Shown: in pieces, positions 24,401 through 36,400 of the stretch | Numbering within the stretch: position 1 is the first letter of the stretch | How the letters are laid out: each line of letters opens with the position of its first letter | Assembly (NCBI GenBank): GCA_948146395.1 | Contig: OX411555.1 | Span: forward strand, 57,226,187-57,290,186 | DNA from: Fragum whitleyi | Lineage: Eukaryota; Mollusca; Bivalvia; Cardiida; Cardiidae | Direction: 5' to 3' | DNA length: 64,000 bases | Program-made: the position numbers and the translations under genes | The notes under the pieces: generated by a model | Databases searched by the model: none | Told to the model about the DNA's origin: nothing | The model's input: the letters and a program-made list of their open reading frames with translations, nothing else

Positions 24401-27400
24401 ATCTGCTTGAAAAAAAATCTATAAAAGCATAATAATTAATTGTACCGCGATTTTCATTCTAAAATAGAGAAAGAAAGGGTAAAAGTGTTTATATAAACAG
24501 GTAAAAAATTGCATACACTGGTCTCTCGAGATTGGCTGTCGCGTGTTGAATGTAAAGTAAAACCCCTTCGCATAAATCTTTATCGCATGACCCGAATGCT
24601 TTACTTTACCTGCTCGAGCTGTATCATGTATATTTCTGCCTTTCCATTAATTGGCCATTGTTTTATATACATAGGTAGTGTCAGGGGAGGTTACCATTCC
24701 AGTAATTCCATTCACAAATTGTTCATGAGTGGCCTCCCATTGACCATTCGTCCATTGGCAAACAAGGGGCAAATTACTCACTCTGCCTGTAAAGTAGTTC
24801 TACGCCAGCAAAACGTTCACCTGATCTCAGAATTACGTATGATTTCGCACTTAAAAGATGTCTTTGAGGTTTCAACAAGTTATGTAGAATCCTTGTTTTT
24901 CTCCATTTTTAAAATGCATAGTTGTCAGACTGATACGGTTCTTGAAAAAGAGTAAATTGAAACTTAGTGAGCACTACTGTTTTGAAAACCTATTAACACC
25001 TGACAGGATTGTTCAAACGTGGTATTAACACTGGTGAACGTAAACGTCCACCAAAAATAATATTTTCTTTGGTATCTAAAATAGGAAATATTCAGATGAT
25101 ATAAGAAAAAGCATTAATAGAGAATCTTCAATAAACATCAACTTAAAAAATGTGAGGAAAGTAGTGCATTTGACGGGAATTTAAGGGTACCCCTAATTTC
25201 AAAATTAACATTTGTGGGTGGGGTAATTTTAGAATTTTATCCTTATGTGAAAAACAAAAGAACCAAAATGGTATTTTCTTTAGTGATTTGGTATCTGACT
25301 CGCACTAGCAATCAAAATTTGTCATTCATAGGTTTAATTACCAAGTATTTCTTATCCCGAAAATTTGAAATTTTTCGAAAATATGCAACTTTTGTGACTT
25401 TCGTGATGGAGGGTTCTTGTGTTTGATCGTTTGCTACAGACTCAAAGGACAGCAATTTGAATCCATTTTTAGCTCACCTGAGCATGCAGTGCTCAAGGTG
25501 AGCTGTTGTGGTTAGGTGGATGTCCGTCGTCCATCGTCGATGTCCGTCATCAACATTTTTCTTGTATGCACTCTAGAGGCCACATTTTTTGCCCGATCAA
25601 CCTGAATTTTGGTCAGAATGATTGTCTTAATCAAATGTCAGATGAGTTTGAAATTGGGTCAACTGGGGTCAAAAACTAGGTTCCAGGGTCAAATCTTAGA
25701 AAAACCTTGTATGCACTCTAGAGGCCACATTTTTTCCCTGTTCAACCTGAATTTTGGTCAGAATGATTGTCTTAATCAAATGTCAGACTAGTTTGAAATT
25801 GGGTCAACTGGGGTCAAAAACTAGGTCACAGGGTCAAATCTTAGAAAAACCTTGTATGCACCCTAGAGGCCACATTTTTTGCCTGTTCAACCTGAATTTT
25901 GGTCAGAATGATTGTCTTAATCAAATGTCAGACGAGTTTGAAATTGGGTCAACTGGGGTCAAAAACTAGGTCACAGGGTCAAATCTTAGAAAAACCTTGT
26001 ATGCACTCTAGAGGCCACATTTTTTGCTCGATCAACTTAAGATTTGGTCAGAATGATTGTCTTGATGAAATCTTGGTCGAGTTACAAATTGGGTCATCAG
26101 GGGTCAAAAACCAAGTCAAATCTAAGAAAAACCTTGTATGCACTCTAGAGGCCACAATTTATGGCCAATCAACCTGAATTTTGGTCAGAATGATTGTCTT
26201 GATGAAATCTCGGATGAGTTTGAAATTGGGTCAACTGGGGTCAAAAACTAGGTCACAGAGCCAAATCTAAGAAAAACCTTGTATTCACTCTAGAGGCCAC
26301 ATTTTTTGCTCGATCAACTTAAGATTTGGTCAGAATGATTGTCTTGATGAAATCTTGGTCGAGTTACAAATTGGGTCATCAGGGGTCAAAAACCAAGTCA
26401 AATCTAAGAAAAACCTTGTATGCACTCTAGAGGCCACAATTTATGGCCAATCAACCTGAATTTTGGTCAGAATGATTGTCTTGATGAAATCTCGGATGAG
26501 TTTGAAATTGGGTCAACTGGGGTCAAAAACTAGGTCACAGAGCCAAATCTAAGAAAAACCTTGTATTCACTCTAGAGGCCACATTTTTTGCTCGATCAAC
26601 TTTAGATTTGGTCAGAATGATTGTCTAGATGAAATCTTGGTCGAGTTTGAAATTGGGTCATCAGGGGTCAAAAACCAAGTCAAATCTAAGAAAAACCTTG
26701 TTTGCACTCTAGAGGCCACAATTTATGGCCAATCAACCTGAAATTTGGTCAGAACGATTGTCTTGATGAAATCTCGGATGAGATCCAAATTGGTCATCTG
26801 GAGTAAAAAACTAGGTCATGAAATCAATTATAAATCCTTGTTTGTCAACCTTAAAATTGTAAAAAAAAGGATTCTCAAGTTGTATAGAAGCAACAGCTTT
26901 GTTTAGCTCAGTCATTCATCATTATATTTCTCATACTTCTTTTGAAAATCTTAGACAGTTCATTCAGGTGAGCGATTAAGGGCCACTATTGCCCTCTTGT
27001 TTTTCTAGAAAATGCCAAATTGAACAGTTTTTCATATAAAAATAAAAGATAGTTCAATAAATGACTATAGATACTAGTATGCTAAAATGTGGAAAATGCT
27101 AGGTGGCCTTTTAGAAGTTTGGTTCCGTGTAGTAATCTATGATGGATCAAGATTTCTATATATACAAATAGTGTGTGTGTGTGTGGGGGGGGGGGGGGGT
27201 ATATTTTCCGTGTATAACAAAACTTCTAAATGACCAAATTTTGCATGCAAATGTAATAGTTAGGTTACAGCCCAAAGAACCTCCAAACGCCCTCTGGATC
27301 TGCCAAGTGGTAGTTCAAACTCATAACTAAAATCAACCAAACTTGGCTGAAATATTCCTTGGGTGGTCCCTTATGGAAATTGTTCAAATTCAATTTCTTG

Positions 27401-30400
27401 TTTTCACTCTAGAAGCCACAAATATGGTCCAATTTTCATGAAACTTGGTCAGAATGTTTGTTAGGTCCTGAGGATGAAGTCTATTGAAAATGGGAAGGAT
27501 CCGTGCAATATCACGGAAAAAGGGGCCTTAATGACAATTTTGTCAACAATTTCTTTAAACGACATCTCCTCCTTAACTTATGAGTCAAAATCAACCAAAC
27601 TTGGCAGAAATATTCCTTGGGTGGTCCCTTGTGAAATTTGCTCAAATGGAAAGGATCTGTGCCATATCACGGGAAAAGGGGCATTAATGACAAATTTTTT
27701 GTTTACACTCTAGAAGCCACAAATATGGTCCAATTTTCATGAAACTTGGTCAGAATGTTTGTTAGGTCCTGAGGATGAAGTCTATTGAAAATGGGAAGGA
27801 TCCATGCTATATCATGGGAAAAGGCATCTTAATGACAATTTTTAGCTCACCTGAGCACGAAGTGCTCAAGGGAGCTATTGTGATCGATCGTTGTCCGGCG
27901 TCCGTCTGTCCGTCACGGCGTCAACTTTTTCTTTAAACGACATCTCCTCCTAAACTTATGGGTCAAAATCAACCAAACTTGGCAGAAATATACCTTGGGT
28001 GGTCCCTTATGAAAATTGTTCAAATGGAAAGGATCCGTGCCATATCACGGGAAAAGGGGCCTTAATGACAAATCTCTTGTTTTTACTCTAGAAGCCACAA
28101 ATACGGTCCAATCTTCATGAAACTTGATCAGAATGTTTGTTAGGTCATGAGGATGAAGTCTATTGAAAATGGGAAGGATCTGTGCCATTTCACAGAAAAA
28201 GCCGCCTTAATGACAAATTTGTCAACAATTTCTTTAAACGACATCTCCTCCTCAACTTATGGGTTAAAATCAACCAAACTTGGCAGAAATATTTTTTGGG
28301 TGGTCCCTTATGATAATTGCTCGAATGGAAAGGTTCTGTGCCATATCACGGGAAAAGGGGCCTTAATGACAAATTTCTTGTTTTCACTCTAGAAGCCACA
28401 AATACGGTCCAATCTTCATGAAACTTGGTCAGAATGTTTGTTAGCTCATGAGGATGAAGTCTATTGAAAATGGGAAGGATCCGTGCCATTTCACAGAAAA
28501 AGCCGCCTTAATGACAATTTTGTCAACAATATCTTAAAACGACATCTCCTCCTAAACTTATGGGTTAAAATCACCAAACTTGGCAGAAATATTCCTTGGG
28601 TGGTCACTTATGAAAATTGCTCAAACGGAAAGGATCCGTGCCATATCACGGGAAAAGGGGCCTTAATGACAAATCTCTTGTTTTTACTCTAGAAGCCAAA
28701 AATACGGTCCAATCTTCATGAAACTTGGTCAGAATGTTTGTAAGGTCATGAGGATGAAGTCTATTGAAAAAGGGAAGGATCTGTGCCATTTCACAGAAAA
28801 AGCCACCTTAATGACAATTTTGTCAACAATATCTTTAAATGACATCTCCTCCTAAACTTATGGGTTAAAATCAACCAAACTTGGCAGAAATATTCCTTGG
28901 GTGGTCCCTTATGAAAATTGGTCAAATGGAAAATATCCGTGCCATATCATGGGAAAAGGGGCCTTAATGACAAATTTCTTGTTTTCACTCTAGAAGCCAC
29001 AAATACGGTCCAATCTTCATGAAACTTGGTCAGAATGTTTGTTAGGTCATGAGGATGAAGTCTATTGAAAATGGGAAGGATCTGTGCCATATCACGGAAA
29101 AAAGCGCCTTAATGACAATTTTGTCAACAATATCTTTAAACGACATCTCCTCCTAAACTTATGGGTCAAAATCAACCAAACTTGGCAGAAATATTCCTTG
29201 GGTTGTCCCTTATGAAAATTGCTCAAATGGAAAGGATCTGTGCCATATCACGGGAAAAGGGGCATTAATGACAAATTTCTTGTTAAGACTCTAGAAGCCA
29301 CAAATATGGTCCAATTTTCATGAAACTTGGTCAGAATGTTTGTAAGGTCATGAGGATGAAGTCTATTGAAAGTGGGAAGGATAGGTGCCATATCACAGGA
29401 AAAGGCATCTTAATGACAATTTTTTTGTTTACTCTCTAAAAGCCACAAATATGGTCCAATCATCATGAAACTTTGTCAAAATGTTTGTTATGTCATGAGG
29501 ATGAACTCATTTGAAAATGGGAAGTATACGTGCCATATCATGGGAAAAGGGGCCTTAATGACAATTTTCTCGTAAGAGCTCCAAACGCCACAAATATAGT
29601 CCAATCTTCATGAAACTTGATCAAAATGTTTGCCAGGTCACAAGAATGAACTCTGTTGAAAATGGGAAGGTTCATGCCATATCATAGGAAATGGAGTCTT
29701 AATGATAATTTACTTGAAATATCAGGTGAGCGATTTAGGGCCCTCAGGGTCCTCTTGTTTTGTTTACTCTCTAGAAGCCACAAATATTGTCCAATCATCA
29801 TGAAACTTTGTCAGAATGTTTGTTAGGTCATGAGGATGAACTCATTTGAAAATGGGAAGTATCTGTGCCATATCACAGGAAAAGGGGCTTAAATGACAAT
29901 TTTCTCGTAAGAGCTCCAAACGCCACAAATATAGTCCAATCTTCATGAAACTTGATCAAAATGTTTGCCAGGTCACAAGAATGAACTCTGTTGAAAATGG
30001 GAAGGTTTATGCCATATCATAGGAAATGGAGTCTTAATGATAATTAAATTGAAATATCAGGTGAGCGATTTGGGCCCTCAGGGTCCTCTTGTTTACAAAA
30101 CAAGCTCTCACTTCCAGTTTGAGTGGAGCAGTAAAAGTTCAAATACCACATATAATATAGTTTTGCACTGACAAAGTCCTTTACCCTTTGCTGTTTAATC
30201 ACTGCTTTTTACGTGCCTGTGATTTTATGATTGAGAAAACATTGTGAAAAAAGAAGAAATTGCTTCTGACAAGCAATTTCTTCTTTTTCCACACTATTTT
30301 CTACCCTACTGAATGGTTATTTTTCAAATTAAATCCACTTTAAATTTTCGTCTGCAAAACGTTTTAATTTGGACAGGTCCAAAAATTTGTAAAACAGGAA

Positions 30401-33400
30401 AGGGTTAATTTCCCAGCCACTATTACTGTAAAAGCTCTTATGGAATCCCAGGTTCTATTAGAATCATCACATTTCCCTTAGAAAAGGATTTGGCTTTTAT
30501 AAGAGGCTACGATATATATCAATGGCTGACATTGCAAAACAGTTGTAACTGCAGTTACAACAAGTTTATGCTGAGCAATTGGTATTTGTTAAGATGGTGA
30601 AAAAAATGTCAAAAATCCGCACAAAGTGTAAAAATTTGATTGGAGAAAAAGTGCATAGACTCCCTGTTGAATTTTTTGTGATCTTGATTTTGTGTGTGTA
30701 GACTTTTTAGAGGCTTCAAAATTTTGTAAAATCACATCAAAAATGGTCGATTTCAACGTCTGAAAAGGGGATGGGGTTTTATAAGAGGAAGGGGCTCTAA
30801 TAGAAATTTATGGTATGTTTGATACCATGTAAGTTCAGAAACAAATTCACCCATGTCTCATGATGAACACTGAAAGAACAAGATCAAAGTGCTTCTCTTG
30901 TCACTTTCCTGTTTTACAAAATTTTGGACCTGTCCAAATTCAAAGGTCTTGCAGACGAAAATTTAAAGTGGATTTAATTTGAAAAATAACCATTCAGTAG
31001 GGGAGAAAATAGTTTGTAATAAGAAGAAATTGCTTGTCAGAAGCAATTTCTTCTTTTTTCACAATGTTTTCTCAATCATAAAATCACAGGCACGTAAAAA
31101 GCAGGGATTAAACAGCAAAGGGTTAAACACTTATTTGGAGTCAATCATAAGAGAATGAAAATGTGGAGGTCATACATATTAAAGAAATGACCTCACAAGG
31201 TATTTGTAGGTGACATACTGGGTATATCTATGACATGAAATTGTTTTAAAACTAAGATAACAAAATTAAACCCTTTCATTCTTACACCAGAAACAATTTT
31301 GTATCATTGAATATTACAGATTCACAAGATGATTGTTATTTTATCATTGAATTTTTACAGGTAGTACTCAATTTGTGAGTCTAAAATATAATGTCTGATA
31401 ACATTTTTCAATGATATCTTGATTAAGCTCTGGTGCACAGACAGCATAACAGTTCTTTTAATACACTTAGGAGCCGCTGTCATAGCGCAGTTGGTAGCGC
31501 GTCGGACTGTCATTCTAGAAGTCCCGGGTTCGATCCCCGATGGCGGCACTCATTCTTTCCGACGATTTGTCTCTCACCAATGGGTTGATAATCGTAGACC
31601 TATGTGAGATAGCAGCTGGAGGCTAGGAAAGAATGTGATGGTTGTACTGGTGAGAGAAATACCAGGGATCCATTGTTAGGTATTCCAGCCGCCGCAATAA
31701 AACTGAAATAATGTTGAAAGCGGCGTTAAACTCCATTCAATCAATCAATTTAATACACTCAGACACTAAATGGTCTTTCTGCATGAGGAAATTGAAGTTA
31801 TTAAAGTAACCAATTGTTAAAGTATGAAATATGATCAAAATCAAACAGTGGGTTCAAGAAATAGTAGCAGTGACATAGTTTGAAGTTTGACTTTCTACTA
31901 TGGCCTTGACTTACAGTTAGGGCAGGATTCATGTCTATCTAGAGTAGTGGATTACTCCCACGAAGATGCAACAAGATGAAAAATTAAACAGAATATTTTT
32001 TTTGTTTGTAAGAAATTCTATCAAGGAAACCATTTGACCCTTGATGATTTTTTGTGACCATGACCCTTTGGGTAGTAGCCATTTATACAATTTTAGATAA
32101 TATTAAGGACGATTTCTAGAATTAATTTTCTGAGATAGAATTTTTTTATATTTTCATATTTTGTATATTAAAGTATGCCGATTGCAAAAATGGAAAGAAA
32201 AAAGGGGGTCACCGAAACAGATTTTCCGTAAAACGTCATAGAATGTCATAGGTATCGAGTAAATTTTTGTCCGATATTTCGCCGATTTTCATTTCTTGGT
32301 AATTACATAAAACCGTAACACAATCAAATCTAATCGAACAACTTTTATCAATTTTATTCTAATTTCATAGATAGGAAGTTATTTGCACTGAATCTAATAC
32401 ACAATTATCGATTGAAAGGAAACAAAATGGTTTTTTACGTATTTTTTCCCAATGCGTAAAAACTGGTAGATCGAAAATGAACGAGAATATTTTAAAAATT
32501 TATAACATTTGATCATATTTCTCAAAAACTCTGAGATATAAAATTTTCTTTTTTCTATATTTTGTAGATAATTATATGTTCGTGTGATATTGATATGAAA
32601 AAGGTATGGTCACCGTGCTAATTTTTGAGAAAAAATGCAGAATTTTAGATCACCCGGTTTTGACGCTAAGGAACAAAATCACTCAAGATTCTTTTTCTCG
32701 TACCAATTTTATGTACAAAATCAATGATATTCAATCCTTCTTAAATTAATCGATAACGGAGTTGAATTCCTCAACATTTATGGTATCACTTTTTTGCGTC
32801 AACGAATCCCAAGGTCAAATCATATGAAAAGGTCAAGGTCATATGTCAAGGCCAACGTTACATAAATTACGCAAAAATCTAGTGTTTTTAAAAATCTTCA
32901 AGCCTGTTGAAAAAAGAATACTCCCATATGTAATAATAATTGACCTTGTCAATAAGCATCATCAAATTCCCTGATCGAAGCAATATGATGAGATCAAGGT
33001 CATCTATCTCGCTCACAGCCCCATCCACCAATAGAAAATTTCAAATACACCCATGTCTGTTAAAAAATAATCCAAACATTGAAAATTAAAAATCTGACAA
33101 GATCATTTGACAACGACAGATCGTTTATCAAGGTCAACCTTTCAAAAATTTACCCCGTCAAAATGAAATGTAGCGGTTCCATGTAGCTATCTGATATACG
33201 ACTGATAACGTTGTTTGATGTCTGATTATGCGCGGGAACGTTAACGTCACATATACCTACAAAAACGACGCTGACGTCATATCCTTTATTTCTATAAAAT
33301 AAAATGGCTGCAATAATTTATATAATTATGTTTTAGTGCTAGGATTAATTTATCGTCTTCATGAAAGCATTTTCCGCGAAATATAGAAATTAAGAGGGGT

Positions 33401-36400
33401 TTGTAGTGTTTTTGTTACGTCCGAGATAAGTGCAAGTTTGGAGCGCATACTCCTTTTTGAAGAGTTCGATGCGCAAAGACGTTGCGCAAGAACGAACTCC
33501 CGAAATCGTCCTTAAAATGATTTATAATTAATTAATAATTAATGAATGATGATTTGATTTTGTAAGCAAATGATGACCATTTTCATCTGATTTGCTGAAA
33601 TATGCATAATGTATTTCAATGGCTCAGTGCAAAACAGTTGTAACTGCCTACAAACTTGTTGGCAGTTACAACTGTTACATGCTGAGCCATGTAATCTGCA
33701 AGACAATTCTTCTAGATGGTGAGGTTTAGAGGTAAATGTGTAAAGCAAATGAGATTTTGAGACAAATGTTTGATGCATGTCATTTTTCATTTTGACAGGT
33801 TAATGCAACGAGGTTTTCAATAACTTCAAGTTTGTTCTTTACAATTGATTGTTTACCTTGTGTGCTGTCTTTCCTTTAAGAAATCATAAATCTTAAAATA
33901 AAGCTCTGCTCTAATCCTTTTCAAAGAACTACATATAGAGAGGGTATTTTGAATTTTGGATCAACATAAATTTTTATTTTAATAACACCTGTATTAACCA
34001 TATTTTTTGGTACTCATTAGATTTGTCTCATTAAACTTCAAATGAGTACCCACAACCTAGGGTTTTAGACTGGTTTTTCCCCTTCTTATTTGTGTCTCTG
34101 ATAGAAATGCATGCAGGCGCAATGGGGGAATAAAGACAACTATATAATTAAGCTTAGGAGACTTTGGCACAATGTTTGATGCATGTCATTTTTCATTCTG
34201 ATAGGTATTTAAATTTTCAATAACTTTGTTCTGTGGAGTTGATTGATGATTTAAATATGTGCTGTGTCTTTTTATGGGAGAATAACCATCTGAAATGCCT
34301 TTTCCCTATTTATTCTTATGAGGGCTCCTTGGTATAATTATCAAATAAAGGCATGGAAAAAACATAAGAATATTATCTTATACTGAATTTTAATACTTAT
34401 TATGATTTCTATTGTATTCCAGTATTATGTTGTTCTGTAAATGGAGAATTTCCCATCAAAAGGATTAAAGAAAGTGATCCTCATTTTTGAGGACAATCAG
34501 TCAAAGAGGACAACTTTATTAGCAGATCAACCCTCTACCACTGCCAAGTTTGGAAATAAGGGATTCTCTTATAAACACCCATTTTTTTTATGTCAAAACT
34601 GGGTTACAACTAGCTATTTTAAAGGCTTTTTCATAGTTTTAAGCAATGTTGCCTCTAGAAAGGTGACATTTTCAATAAAATACCTGATTATATATTTTTA
34701 CAGTCCATTTATGCATTCACTTTAAGGATGTAATACAAAGCAGGATATGTAAATATCAAATCAAACCACAAACAAAAATAGCTGTGACTTAAATCAATGG
34801 TATTTATTATAAAGAAGGTTAAAATTCAACTAAAAAAGTGTGGAAGTGAAAATCTTACAAAGAAAACTGGCCAATCTACATCTTCTCATCCAGCTACTTT
34901 TTCCTGTACAGTCAAAATTTTGCTAATATTCTGAATTGTTGAAAAACTAAATGGTTTACTGACAAATAAGCTCTTTTCTAAACATAGGATATTATAACCA
35001 ATTATAACAAAAAAAAAATGATTAATTTACATGATATCTTTAAAAAACCAACTGTGTCAAGCTCATAAAAATTACCACTTGTCAAGCCCTATATGGAATA
35101 GTCCTGCTTTGATAAGAGTATAGCCAATGATCAGACTTGACATTAGTGCATTCTGATTTTAGTCTATTACACCTGATTTGCCCTTTCAACCCTTCTCCTG
35201 CTGTTCCATTCATACCACTTCTGCACACATAGCTTTTGCAGACAGTATAGACCAAGACCATCCAGCACAGGTGTGCAGTCTGATCCTAGCCTACACTACC
35301 TGCTTTTATTTCAGTTTTGTGGGAAAATCTTGTGCCAGACCGGATATAATGTCAAAAATATACCTTAGTCGACTTGTTTGAAACAAAGTTTGATTGAGCT
35401 AGGATTAAACCAGAGAAATACTTACTCACAATAAGTGCATGCGGTGCTTTCAGCACTTGGATTTTGATGCTAATTTGGCTTGGTTTATATTCAGCATGAA
35501 AGGGCTAAAAAGGGATGCCTACTTTTTGCTGCAGAAGCAAAGAATCTAAGTTGAACAAGAGTGCCATCGTCACAAAATATGCCGCCACTTTGCTGCTGTT
35601 TCACGAAAAATAATTGTAGACACTACTTATTTTGACAGAACCAAATTGAAAATGACCAAGTTTCATTTAAATCAAGACAAAAAGTTTGGAGGAGTTGCCC
35701 TCACAAGGCTGCAATTTCAATAAGCCCCAGACACTAAGTTTTAAGGGGGCATAATTCAGGGAAATAAATGAGCCATAAAATCTTTGATCCATGTACATCT
35801 ACAAATTATGGTGATGACATTGACCAAGTTTCATTTAAATAAAGACAAAAAAGTAAGGAGGAGTTGTGTTCAAAAGGCTGCAATTTCAATAAGCCCTAGC
35901 TACTAAGTTTTAAGGGAGCATAATTTAGGGTAAAATTAATGAACCATAAAATCCTTACTTCATGCTCATCTACCAATTTGAGTTATAACATCCACCAAGT
36001 TTCATTTAGATCCAGCCAGAAACTTAGGAAGAGTTGCATTCACAAGGCTGCAATTTCAATAAGCCCCAGAGACTAAATTTTAAGGGGGCATAACTGAGCC
36101 AATAAGCCCCAGAGACTAAGTTTTTAAGGGGCATAACTCAGGCAAAAATCAACGAACCATAAAATCCTTCCTTCATGCACATCTACCAATTGAGGTGATA
36201 ACATTGACCAAGTTTCAAGAAGATCCAGCCAGAAACTTAGGAGGAGTTGCGTTGACAAGAAAAGTGGACCCAGAGACTAAGTTATCAAGGGGCATAACTC
36301 AGGCAAAAATCAACGAACCATAAAATCCTTCCTTCATGCACATCTACCAATTGAGGTGATTACATTGACCAAGTTTCAAGAAGATCCAGCCAGAAACTTA

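Noticed and set aside
24509..24955. 148-codon open frame, the longest in the window
   Set aside because: It starts at TTG, has no recognisable domain, and lies in a dispersed repeat whose other copy (49690-50320) does not keep the frame.
25600..26180. Repeat proteins from open frames in the tandem arrays (also 27474-28692 and 56218-57663)
   Set aside because: The frames follow the repeat unit length and stop within a few units; no unit shows coding bias or a known fold.
25600..26850. CRISPR-like array
   Set aside because: Units are contiguous ~145-bp tandem repeats without spacers, in eukaryotic DNA.
31473..31546. A functional tRNA-Asp gene
   Set aside because: The anticodon stem pairs poorly, the sequence continues into a SINE body, and a target duplication surrounds the whole unit.
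34441..34725. 94-codon ATG frame as a small gene
   Set aside because: No family resemblance, no splice or promoter context, and it lies within a long repeat-filled intron.
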